A DNA stretch of 64,000 nt from Scolanthus callimorphus (taxonomy: Eukaryota > Cnidaria > Anthozoa > Actiniaria > Edwardsiidae). Shown piece by piece: positions 34,029 through 45,500 of this stretch (its first letter is position 1; each line of letters begins with the position of its first letter). The notes under the pieces were generated by a model. That model was not told where the DNA came from. It did no database searches and worked only from the letters and a program-made list of their open reading frames with translations. The translations under genes and the position numbers were made by a program. Location: assembly GCA_033964015.1 (NCBI GenBank), contig CM066923.1, positions 2,666,001 to 2,730,000 on the forward strand, written 5' to 3'.

Positions 34029-36887
34029 TTATAGTTCAGAGGTTTTTTGGTGCCCTTCGTTTCTTGTAACATGTTCCAGGTTACTGTCTCTCTGACTTGT
34101 TGTTGCTGCAGCACTTGTAAAGTCATCCTGCTGAGCCACCTTAACACAAGGACAAAGCAATTTCCTCATTCCATTGTTGAACCGCTTATCTTTAAGTGAG
34201 TAAATCAGCGGGTTGATGCAGCCGTTGATTAGAGTAACAGTTAACACTCCATTTGCAGCTCTCGCGCTAGCGTCATACCTAGTGAACAGTTTTAGCATCG
34301 ACAAAATGGTATATGGTAACCAAGCTACCAGGAATGCACCAATCACAAGCAAGATAGTCTTTAAAGCACGCTTTTCATTAACGAGTTGCCCGCCATCGGT
34401 CACGTTGCCCCCGGCGGAGACTGAATTTTGCCTGATGAGTTGAACTTGGTGCCGCGCCACGCGAAAAATCTTGTAGTAACAGTAGATCATCGTAATCGTG
34501 GGAACAGCAAAGGCTAACAGAGCCAGCAGCAAAGCATAGATTCGTGATGGGAGCCCTGTGGCGGCCCAGTTCGGGCGGCAGATACAGGTCTTGGGGTCGA
34601 AAGTGATCTCACCCCAGCCTACCAAAGGCGCCGCGGCCCAGATGACGGAGTGACCCCAGCCCATCGCAATCATCTTGGCCGCGCGTTTAGTCGTTAACAG
34701 GGTTTGGTAACTGGAAAATAAGATGGAGCAAAATAAGAGTATGCGGTCACCTTAACTTAAGATAACATTAAATAAATTACATTGCTGAAGTATCGCAGCA
34801 GCCATAATAATGTTTCTACTGAGATGTTTTGAAGGTATTGGAAGAATTCAGTGGTCGTTGCTAGAATATTTTTAATTCTCCACGATGGTGTAGGATATTT
34901 ATTTCGTAAAATTACAGAGAATTGTATAACGAATTCGCTCTGCAGGATTTTTTGGGCCGTGCACGACGCAGAACAGGAGCAAAAAGGCGTTTTTTTTTCT
35001 CAAATAAATGCGCATAAATGCAAATGTGCATAGACTCTAGCGTGCGAGCTGGTTCTCCAGTGACACAGGAACCCCGCGTGCCAAAAATCAAATATCCTTT
35101 CACTGGAGAGCTAACCCTGCAGAGGAGGAAACCATCGTTCGCAGGCTATAAAGACTCTTAGACTGAAATTATCCGTATGTTTCATCTGGGTAGCAAAAAA
35201 AATAAGTAGTAGTTTAAACTTTCATCTGGGTAGCAAAAAAATAAGTAGTAGTTTAAACTTGAATGCTGCTAAAGGTGTCATCATTTCAGTAAACGGTAAA
35301 AGATGACAAATTAGGGATTAGCATAAAGGAGGAAATAATTGCGCACTTTTCCTGCTTCATTTTCATTTTGATATAATAATGTAAGAATATAAATATAACA
35401 TAATTTCACAATCTGAATATCTTAAACACATCATTTCCGGATCCTTTAATACGAAACTTTCCTTCAATTTTATTCTACGCTCACTAAACTTTCCTTGTCA
35501 CTTCGCGGGGTAGTGTCTTCAATAACAACGTAGATACAAAAGGCATAGCAAAAGATTTCATATCATCAATAATTTTCCGTTATCCAAAAAAATGAAGCCC
35601 TAGATTATAATTAAATTAAAAAGTCAGTTAATTTTCTCGAATTTTATTTTTTTGTTTTGAGTAAATATAGGGAATGTTATAGGGAATGTTTTCACGCCTA
35701 GTTAGAATTTCATACTAAAGGTTTTAATTTTGGCGATACCCTGAAATGATAATTGCATTCAAAAGTATATCTGTATTTTACTTTTTCTTTTTCTCATTTT
35801 TCTTTTAATATTTGATTAAAGAACTAATATATTTGAGTAGTTAATGTTAGGATGGCGCAGTGAGGCGAACACCTGAGAAGGTGTGATTATTAAGGTCAAG
35901 GAATGATTTATTTGAAATGAGAAAATGGGAAGTTACTTATACGCATTTTCACGCTAAATGAATCGCTCTTTTCCGAGAACTAGTAAATAAACCACTGCAA
36001 AGCTACAAAACTACGGAGGACTTGATTGTGTTAGAGGAAATGAATAATTGGAAATGAGAAAATAGGATTACATGACACCGTATATTTGAATTATTCTTGT
36101 GAAGCGTCTTTTGTAAATCGAAACAAGTACTAGAAACTAGCAAAGATCTCAGGTTGTGATAGACTCCATAATAGTCGAAAGATCTGGTGATACAATTAAT
36201 GTCCAGGAAATATTTGGAAAAATAAATGTAGAGCCATAATTACAATTTACGAGTTTTTGTTGCCGTATGTTTATCGCCTTTTCTGGTTCTGGTTCTTTTG
36301 TTTTTATTTTATTCTGTTCAGTTTGCCTTTTTTTTGTTTCTTTTTATTTCTATACATTTGTAGTGCAAGAACATTTGTAAGAGCATTGAGAGCAATTGAG
36401 TGTAATGCTCCTAAAACGTAACTATTATTATTATTATGGTTTATCGCCTAAATAACAGGCTAAAAATCAGCAAAAAGAATATTCTAGCGACTTACCGTAG
36501 GGGTTTTGTAATAGCCAAATAACGATCCAGACTTACAAAGGCGAGTGTTATCAAAGAGGCGTTGAAACTAAGCGACACTGTGGCAGCATGGCCTTTACAC
36601 CAAGAGTTCGAGAAATCCCACTTTTGTCTGACGACTGATACAGTATAAAATGGGACATAAACCACTCCAGCGATTATATCTGCTAACGATAAACTCACTA
36701 TGAAGAAAAAGGTCGGCTTGTGAAGACGATGGTCGAAGTAGACGATGACTGCAACGAGTCCATTGCCAATCACACTTGTTAAGCAGATAACCGACAGCAC
36801 TGTAGCTTGGGTGGCTATTTCTAGTAAAGGCCTTTCATAAACTTGAGTTGAATTTTCCTGAAGATTTGTGGACATTGTGGGATGCAT
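34029..36887 (-). CDS. Orphan class A (rhodopsin-like) GPCR
   Basis: Two exons, 36887-36496 and 34710-34029, joined in phase 2 to give 357 aa. All seven helices carry class A landmarks: GNGLVAV (N1.50, residue 42), SLAD (D2.50, 70), C3.25 at 97, DRY at 121-123, W4.50 about 155, P5.50 about 201, AWLPY (260-264, Ala in place of Cys of CWxP) and NPLIY (297-301). A CPC pair at 317-319 may be palmitoylated. The intron falls right after the DRY loop. The 3.32 position is Val, arguing against an aminergic receptor, and no Lys is at 7.43, so it is not a retinal-binding opsin despite the opsin-like GWGEITFDPKTC second loop. The ITKPLRY loop is reminiscent of orphan receptors such as the GPR21/52 group. 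The ligand is unknown. The intron contains an exact duplication near 35174-35264. Confidence 0.92.
35174..35264. repeat. About 44-bp direct duplication in GPCR intron
   Basis: Two adjacent copies of TTTCATCTGGGTAGCAAAAA followed by AATAAGTAGTAGTTTAAACT. The rest of the 1.78-kb intron (34711-36495) is AT-rich with nothing recognised. Confidence 0.8.
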
Positions 36888-37992
36888 TTTTTTCTGAAAA
36901 ACAAGTCGTTTTTTTCCTTCCGTGTTCGTAGAGAGCCGTGGTGTTTTTTATCGTCTCTGTTGACAAACTGGATAAAGGTTTCTCCGGAGATTCGCAACGG
37001 CAGATGCAATTCCAGGGCTTTTTCCGGACAATCTTTCACCTGGCAATGTCAAAATAGATCGGGAGAGAGTAAATACATAATCCACTGCCAACTTTGAATG
37101 AGCAAAAGTAAATAGTAATTTCTTAGACAAATTAATGAACAAGGGCAACAACAATCGCTTTTCGTACGCGCGAATAGAAGACGCTCTGCTTATTATTTGC
37201 ATTTTTAATTTGTTTTAAAAAATGGGTGTCAACTTTCGGTATCGGAGAAACAAGGCATTGTAACAGTCTGACAAGCTACTTGACAATTGTAGTTACACAA
37301 AGCGTGAGTGCTTCTTAAACATACAATGTTAATACTACAAGCACATGAAGGCTCTATATACTACCAAAACCGGTAGACTGTTTTTTCGGCTCGAGAAAAA
37401 GCACTCGTCTCCAGACAAAAACATTCACGATGTAGTTTGAATTCCTTTATTGAGGTCAGCGATGCGTGCCACTCAAATATTTTATTTGCCAATTTTTCGC
37501 CACTAAAAACACAAGAAAAGCCATCTGCTTGTGTTCTAATAATTTTATGGGGTTAAGAAATACAAATCAGTGTATTATTTCCCGAAACTTTAAGTTTTTG
37601 TTTGCCAGAGACACAACGCATGAATGATTTCGCGTGAAGGAATGCAATCAGACTCGTCAACGTTTTTTTGTGAGACGAGTGCTTTTTGTCGAGCTCGATA
37701 AACAGTCTACCGGTTTCGGTAGTAAGAAAACCTCCGATGAATCTCGCCGAAATTAAAGCTATTGCGAGAAAACCGCGTTTTTGTCGCGCATCCATTTAAT
37801 TAACGTTGACGTTGCTCCGAGTTACCATAATAATAACAATAATACTAATAATAAACTGTTGGGGCTACATTCTGCCACACCTCCTAATAAATGTGGTCAC
37901 TGGTTGTTTCCCGACGCCAGAAAGTGGTGATTTTCTCCTGATTCTCCCTAAACCTTCTACGTTTTTTCCTTTGTTGGGAGAAAACAGCTTAA
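36888..37992. other. Upstream region of the GPCR gene
   Basis: Probable promoter and 5' UTR territory for the minus-strand GPCR. No gene seen. Around 37370-37400 and 37690-37720 short inverted blocks (TACCAAAACCGGTAGACTGT / ACAGTCTACCGGTTTCGGTA) suggest another degenerate inverted-repeat element. Confidence 0.4.
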
Positions 37993-38114
37993 AGGCCCAT
38001 CACCAACCGGGAGCCTTTGCGTCCTGTTTTCTTTCGTTTTCAAATTGATCCATTGTCTTTCGGGTGCTCTGATTGGCTAAGAGTCTGCAAAGGCTCTCGG
38101 TTGGCGATGGGCCT
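37993..38114. mobile_element. Short TTAA-flanked MITE
   Basis: 122 bp, ends AGGCCCATCACCAACCGGGA and its near-mirror TCTCGGTTGGCGATGGGCCT, flanked by TTAA at 37989-37992 and 38115-38118. TTAA duplication is typical of piggyBac or Kolobok derivatives. Confidence 0.75.
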
Positions 38115-38575
38115 TTAACTAAGGGTCCGACCATTTGACTCTTGACTAGGGGCGAGGGATGGAAGTTAAAAAAGTCCTGCACCGAATAACAATGACACTC
38201 AATGTCTCAAAGCATTGAATACCAATTTATTTCAGCATACCTTGAAGCCCCCCACGTCATAGAGTTACGCATCATTGCAAGGAACAACCCCCCCCCCCCC
38301 CCCCCCCAAAAAAAATGGTCTGCCCCTACGGGAGACTCATGACAGCTGTTCTTACGCTCGAAGTATTTTGGTTCACTTGCGTTTATATTTCACGACATGA
38401 ATACAGAAATAAGAGTTTTATTAGCTGGGGTCGGCTCGTTTCTCGAGGCTGATACGCACTGACTGACTGACTCACTAACTTGGGCTGTAAGGTAAATTAT
38501 GGATACTAGAATTTTTCCGCCTTTTGGCCCTCGCGCTTCGGCCATAAGAAGACACATTATTGGGTCCATAACTTA

Positions 38576-39575
38576 CATTATTATATAGCTCGTGTTTATT
38601 CGATCAAAGCGCGTGCTCTGATTCGTTCTATCATGATCACGTGGTAAAGTGCAAACTCAATGTACTGCCCGCGCGGGCTACAATTCGAAAATTGTTGCCC
38701 CGGGCGACATCGCTAGATCGGGAAATTTCGGCGGGAAAGACGTTTGCTATTTTTACCGTGTCTTTTCTTCTTTTTGCTATATAATAAGCAAATATAGGAT
38801 TGTGCCCGTGCACGTGACGTTTCCCCAGGGAAACAGCGAGTTTTGTTCTCCCGAGAATCTCGATGTTTCCCGAGACGAAGTCGAGTAAAGTACAAGCGGG
38901 CAACAATTTTCATTATTATATAGCTCGTATTTATTCGACCAAAGCGCGCCGCGCTCTGATTGGTTCTATCATGATCACGTGGTAAAGTCAAGCGGGCAAC
39001 AATATACACTTTATAACACTCGTCTCTGGAAACATCGAGATTCTCGGGACAACAAAACTCGCTATTTCCCGAGAGTGCAGTCATTAAGTGTTTTATTATA
39101 TAGCAAAAAGGAAATACACGGTTAAAATAGTTCATGTTGTTTACTAACCTATACTCCTCCAGCAGCACCCGAAAATTCAGCTTTCTAACTCGCACACTTA
39201 AAGAATGGAACATGCTGCTCAATTGCAATCATTGAGGCACCAACTCTTCACAAATTTAAAGAAATGATAAGAAGCGAGCTGTCTAGTGCTCATTAACATT
39301 ACTTATATTATTTTTGTTTTAATTTCTTACATATCCGCTACAGATGCTAACGCTTTGCGGATTATGACATATAAATAAATTTATTTTCCCGCTCTGGCGA
39401 TGTAGCCCGCGCGGGCTACATTGAGTTTGTACCTTACCACGTGACCATGATAGAACCAATCAGAGCGCGCGCTTTGATCGAATAAACACGAGCTATATAA
39501 TAATGAAAATTTGCGCCCGCTTGACTTTACCACGTGACCATGATAGAATCAATCAGAGCGCGCGCTTTGATCAAA
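38576..39575. repeat. Cluster of inverted MITE-like copies (GCTCGTGTTTATTCGATCAAAG family)
   Basis: The same block recurs in both orientations near 38586-38700, 38920-38990, 39400-39500 and 39500-39575. Marks are AGCTCGTGTTTATTCGATC, TCATGATCACGTGGTAAAGT and the palindrome-like GCCCGCGCGGGC. The last copy runs into the 3' end of the membrane-protein gene at 39571. A possible AATAAA for that gene (minus strand) is at 39380-39385, inside the cluster. A C homopolymer lies at about 38289-38307, just outside. Confidence 0.7.
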
Positions 39576-42285
39576 GTGCAGCAAGTGGTCGTTCATCAAC
39601 TCCAGATTGACTAGTAGGTGTTTCGTCAGATTGAACTGATGAGGAATTTGTTTGACTCTTATCTCCTTTTATGAAGAAATGTTGGCCACACCACAGAAGA
39701 ATACTATAAAGGGAGCTCTGCGCAAGGGCATTCAAGCTTCCTGTTATTTGTACCCGGCTTGAAAATATGACAATCATAGCGAACAAAATGGTAGAAAGAA
39801 GAATGCCCGAAATAATCCAGTTTAAAGGATGGCAGATAGATTGAAAATGTTCCTTCCAAAAGAATACTATGTATGCAATAGTCAACAACATAATGCAAAT
39901 CACAAGAAAAATTGGGACAGCCCAAAGAAATGACGTAGAAATGCCAATAGCAATCCAAATGAAATGATGAACAAGATAAAACTCTGCAAAAAGCAAGATA
40001 ACAGTCATTAATTGTTTTCTTAGCTTTTTTGCAAAATTATTATTCTCAAAATATTTACAAAAGACCAGGGTCAAAATGGGGAGGAGGAGGCACAAAGGAA
40101 TAAGGAAGCACATGAAGGCATGTTGAAAATTCCTGTCATTATAACGCTTACAAATGACTAAGCAAACTAAAGTAAAGATGGGGAGGAGGCAGAAAGTGAT
40201 AAGGTACCCCAAATGAACATCAGCAACAAAATATTTGAAGGAAAGTCCTAGAATCGCAAAATTGCCAAGTATGAATATGGCTGATACCACTATTATGGAA
40301 CATTCTCTTTTATCCCATTTTTTATTGTTATCTGATGGGGGAATAGTTTTATTTTTAAACATGCATGTCAATGCATAAATTACTAAAAAAGATATAAATG
40401 TTGTAACTAAAACCAACCAACTGCAACTGTTGTAAAGTATTAAACTGGTTGTTTCAAAATTCATCAGTGGTTGCTCCTTGTCTCCATCGTGACCCTGTAG
40501 GACACATTCAGCTGTATTAAGGCTGGGATCTGTGATGCTGGGAATTACTGCAAGATCTTGAAGCTGGAAAATTTAAGAAAGTCATTATAATAAACATACA
40601 GATCAGACATGGGGGTCAAACCTTGGACTTGAAATTTTTGTATGAGACAAACACGTTGCTTGACACAGCATACATATCTTTCAAATCTAATCATTTAGTG
40701 TAGTTGTTAGTTTTAAATAAGCAACTTAATTGCAATATTTTTGGCCAAGTATTGCTCAATCTCTAAAATAATCTGTCTTAACACTTTCTGAATGAAACTT
40801 AAATACAGTATGTGGTGAAAAAAATGCATACCTGCCAACTCTCCCAGTCTACACGGGAGACTCACGGTTTTTACCCTTGGTCTCCTGGGAAAAAATTGAA
40901 CCTTTTTCATATATTTTCTGTATATCTCCCAGGTAAATTTCTTGCGATTTTCTCATACAATTGTTGTATTTGAGACAAAATCTCCTTGTTTTGGAGTTTT
41001 CAGGGTTGGCAGGTATGAAAAAGTCATAAAATGGCATGATTAAAATAGATTGTCTCAAGTACCCTTTTTAGACCTTTTTACCCTTGGTCTCCCAGGAAAA
41101 CATTTCAACCTTTCCATATATTTACTGTATATCTCCCGGGTAAATTTCTTGCAATTTTCTCATACAGTTGTTGTATTTGGGGAAAAATCCGCCAAGATTC
41201 TGATATTTTATTGAGACTTTCAAAATTTTAAGGTACCCATTGCTACCCTTTAATGTAGTCATCACAAATTACTAGTTTCTAAAAGCCCTATTGACAAACC
41301 AACCTAGTTCTTCAAACCAGAAATGCTCCCCCTTTTCTAAAAACCTGGATCCACCCTGAATTAAAGAACAAGGAAGTGCCATTGGTAACTAATTCAACTA
41401 TTTTAGTCGCCAGAAAGCAAAATTTAGTTGCCACATAAACGTGGAACTCGGCTAACCTCAGAAAGATGGTGCCATTTAGCAACTAGCTCTAAAATTATGG
41501 TCACCAAGCCCCCAGTTTTAGTCGCCGTTAGCAACCATATGCCTGCAGTGTCAGGCCCTGAATAAATTTTGTTATAACATTGCTTTGATAATTCATATAA
41601 TCTTCAATCGTTGCGTACTTTTTTAGCCCCCAGGGAAAGGGGTATTTGACACCAGCTGTTGTTACCTGGGCAGGGAATTTGACATGAAAAGTGCCAAATC
41701 CTCCTGGGTATGTCCCCCTGTCCCCTTGGGGCTTAACATTAATAGAGGGAGGCAGTCTCCTCTACTTAAATAATCCTACATCAAGTTTTGAAAACTTACT
41801 GTAGCCATGAAGTATTCCAACTTTTCTTTGATGTCCTTTTTAGTATAAACGTGTTCGCAGAACGGAGGCAACGTTATATGTAGATCAGTTCGACTTCGAA
41901 CAAGTATCGTCCCTAGGGAAAAGTATTGCATGGATTCCAGGCTAACATACTTGGTAGCCACATATAAACAAGCCTGACTCCACGTGAACTTCATGGTTTT
42001 ATTGTATTCAATCGCTGTTTGATTCCTGTTTAAGAAATAGATCCAGATCTTGATGTACTGTGAAGGAAAGGTCACAGACGGATAGACAGCTCTGGAGATG
42101 TTCAAACTGTTAACCGTTGTCATATTTACCAGGGGAGGCGTCGTAGAAACCAGTGCTTGTTGTATTTCATAGTCGGTTTCGAGGCATTTAGGCTCTCGGA
42201 TTTGCTCTGACTTTTCTCCGGATGTTGTTGCTCCTATGAAGATTAGGCTCGTTGCAAAAAGCATAATACATCCGCAACGAAACAT
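39571..42285 (-). CDS. Secreted-N-terminus multi-pass membrane protein, unrecognised family
   Basis: Two exons, 42285-41800 and 40563-39571, joined in phase 0 to give about 492 aa. The N-terminus is a signal peptide (CIMLFATSLIFIGATTS) followed by a roughly 190-residue ectodomain with several N-glycosylation sequons (NMTT, NISR, NQTA, NKTM) and few Cys. The second exon then encodes seven or eight hydrophobic helices (for example SWLVLVTTFISFLVIYAL, LGYLITFCLLPIFTLVCLV, LNWIISGILLSTILFAMIVI) and a Ser/Thr-rich tail ending ERPLAAL. The layout is that of a receptor or channel-like protein, but I see no class A GPCR landmarks and do not recognise the family. It is divergently paired with the helicase gene. 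Its TGA stop lies inside a dispersed repeat. Confidence 0.8.
40828..41020. mobile_element. MITE in membrane-protein intron
   Basis: Ends CATACCTGCCAAC and GTTGGCAGGTATG (perfect 13 bp). The interior contains TTACCCTTGGTCTCC and TATATCTCCCAGGTAAATTT. A partial second copy of the interior follows at about 41075-41190 without the ends. Confidence 0.75.
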
Positions 42286-42518
42286 CGTGTAAGCCTACAG
42301 AAGCTCTGCACCCAACTTCTGACAGAAATTCCCAGAATTTCGTACCAACGTGTTCAAGGCAGTTCATACGTGATTGGCCCCTAGTCTCACTCTGCCAAAC
42401 AATTCAAAATGGCGGACGGAACGCGAGGGAACGTGAGCTTTCTGCAATGAGTTTTCCCAACATTTTTAAGACTCATATTTTATATTTCTAACCTTAAAAC
42501 TACAGGTTACTGACATAT
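42286..42518. promoter_or_regulatory. Bidirectional promoter region
   Basis: Only 233 bp separate the start codons of the minus-strand membrane-protein gene and the plus-strand helicase gene. There is an ATTGG (inverted CCAAT) near 42373 and no TATA box, as expected for a housekeeping-type shared promoter. Assigned by position. Confidence 0.55.
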
Positions 42519-45500
42519 ATGGCTCTTTTCTTGGTTGAGCGTTATTTAGGCGAAGAATTAGAGGACGAAGATGATGGAAAAATTGAAAGCAAGTTCTCTC
42601 TTCAGGAGCACATTGAGCAGCGGCGTCGAAAGAGGGAATTTCAAGAAGGATCAAAACCTGAAAATAGGACTGGATTATATTCTTCTGAAGTGAGAAAGAA
42701 GAAGAGAGAATCAAGATCCAGAGAAAAAAAGTCTAAGGATGGTGAATTGACGAAAGGTGACAGAACAGAAGTCGGAGAACATAACGTCTCAGGTTCTCGA
42801 GGTCAGCCTGCCGCAGATTTCACACAAACAACTACACAGAAACGGGTTAAGAAAGAGCAGAAAGAAGGGTTGAGGATGTTGATCGTGCACCGCAAATGAA
42901 AGAGAAAGTTACAAAGAAATACAAGAAGAAAATTAAGAATAAAGAACCTGAACTGTCTGAAAGTTGTACGGATGTTGTCCAGTTAGAAATTTCGCTTTCT
43001 AGAGATGAATCTATTGAAACTGATGCAGATGAAACCATATTATCAAATACAGAAAAGCAAGATAAGTGTAACCAACAAGAAAGTGAAGATATTACAGGGT
43101 TCACTGTTATAGGTGGGAAAGGAAGAAACAAGAAAACAGAAAAAGTTGAGAGAGCATTACCAGACTGGCTAGCTAATGCAAATATTATTGATGCAGACGT
43201 CAGTGATAATTTAATCCCAGTAGAAGAACTTGCCTGCCTTGAGCCTTTTCTTCTTACAAAGTTATCAGAAGAAAATATTACAAACTTTTTCCCAGTTCAG
43301 TCAGCAATAATACCAACAATTCTGGGTCAAATACAAAATGGTGGCTTGTGTGGAATAGCTGGGTTTAGACCCCCTGATCTTTGTGTCTCAGCACCTACAG
43401 GTAGTGGCAAAACCCTAGCTTATGTGCTACCTATTATACAGGCTTTATTCTCAAGGGTTGTGCGTCATTTGAGGGCATTAATTTTGCTACCCACGAAAGA
43501 TCTTGCCAGCCAGGTAAAACAAGTTTTTGAAGTGTTTACAGAAGGATCAAGGCTTAAAGTGGGCCTGGCAGCTGGAAATAAGACTCTAGCTAAGGAACAA
43601 GAGAGCCTTGTAGGAAAAAGGTATAGTCATTGCTAGGGAATTAACTCTTTCACTGCATATGTTGCCCATTATCATGTACTCTGCTAGCAGAGGCCTCTTT
43701 TCTCTGTATTTTACTAGGCTGAAGGTCATGAGGAAAGGCCTCTGCTCTAAGTCAAAACTTGCTCTGATTCAACATGTGGACAGCGATTCCAGAATGCACA
43801 CTCCATACATTGATTACTGACCACCTTTTGTGCCTGCTATGCATAGCACATGCTTTAAATTACTTCTGCTGTGTTTCTGAGCCTGCATGCTTGAAAAAGA
43901 GTGACATCTGTCATTGGGCAGATAAGTGATTGCGGTCGCTAAGTAACAGCTGTGCATGCACAAAAAAGTGAGTTTAGGCCCAAATCAGACGTGACGCTTT
44001 TCCTCGCTAACCCTCAGGCCAGTGAAGTACATAAAAAAGAGGCATCTAGTAGTTGGGTACATATCATGTGATGCTTACAGCACATCAAAGTTTCTTTTTT
44101 TTTCCAAAACATGATGTTTCATGCCTTAAAAAATGTGACTAAAAATGCTTATTTTGCAACTAAAATTTTAGGACTAGTTGCAAATTTTGACTCAACTTCA
44201 AGTTATTATGTACTACGGTAGGTAGTAACTTTCTAGCAAGTCTCTTATTTTCTTGTGATCTTTTAATTTCCATAGTCATGGCAGCACAAGTCATGTTGAT
44301 ATCCTTGTTGCAACACCAGGACGACTAGTAGAGCACATCACTTCAACTCCAGACTTTACTCTTGAGCATTTACGATTTCTAGTTATTGATGAAGCAGACA
44401 GACTTCTAGACCAGTCCTACCATGACTGGCTAAACAAAGTTCTAATGGCTGCTTATTGTGATGTGCAGACAAAGATAGAAGTCCCCATTGCAGATGTCTG
44501 TCATAACAGGTTTGTTCCCTTATCCATTATTTGTGGGTCTGAATTTCACTGACTGTACCTGCAACGTGCCTACATTTCAAAAGATACTGTTAATTATCTC
44601 TGAATTGAGTGGTGTGTTCCAGAAATACATCATACCCCAATGGAGGGAAATCATAGATCGCAATACAATATAATATCTTTATTCACATTTCACTTTTTTC
44701 CACATTTTTACAGGGACAGTCACCTGTCATTGGGAAAATTCCCTCTGTCGTTGGGGTATGGATTTTGGAACTACACATTGTCTTTTTGTGAGCGAAATGC
44801 AAAGGTTAACTAAATTCTAGAATGGTGTTTTTGAGATATATATGAGGATATTTTCTGAATGAGGGGTCATTATAATTTTATGTGATATCAAATGAAAGGC
44901 ATAATACTAAGCAGAAATTAACCCTGCCAGTCATGTCTCAAGTCACTTTATTCCACACTCTACATCAATTAAGCAATCATGTAAATATATGTAGGAAATA
45001 ATTGAAGGTTTTGCTAATGTCATGAAGGCTGTTACCAAAGCCATTTGCACAACTCATTCAATTTTCCAGGATGCTACTTACAGTTTGTTACTTAATAGAA
45101 AATATAGCCTGTGAAGCAAGCATTTCCCATGGTCAGAGAAACATGCAAGAAACATTTTTGCCATCTCCCCATATTTCATGCAGGCAAATAATTGAAAATC
45201 TCTCATGCATTTTTACTTTCATGCTTTTCTCGGACACTCCACAGAAGTACTTGCTATGTAGGCTTAATTGAAAATAATTTGATGTTTTTCTCTTCGTCTT
45301 CTGTACTTGTGCATCAGTCTTCAAACGTGGCGCACGGCTCCTAGTACCTATACTGCCAGTGCTTATTCTACCATGCAGACCCCATTACAAAAGCTATTAT
45401 TTACTGCCACCATGACCCATAGTCCTGAGAAACTAGCTCCACTGCAGCTCTACCAGCCTGCACTATATGTAGCTTCAAAAAGAACTGGGGTGTCACAACT

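Noticed and set aside
35846..35900. Second tRNA-like/SINE head (GGATGGCGCAGTGAGG)
   Set aside because: A-box-like only, no B-box at the proper distance.
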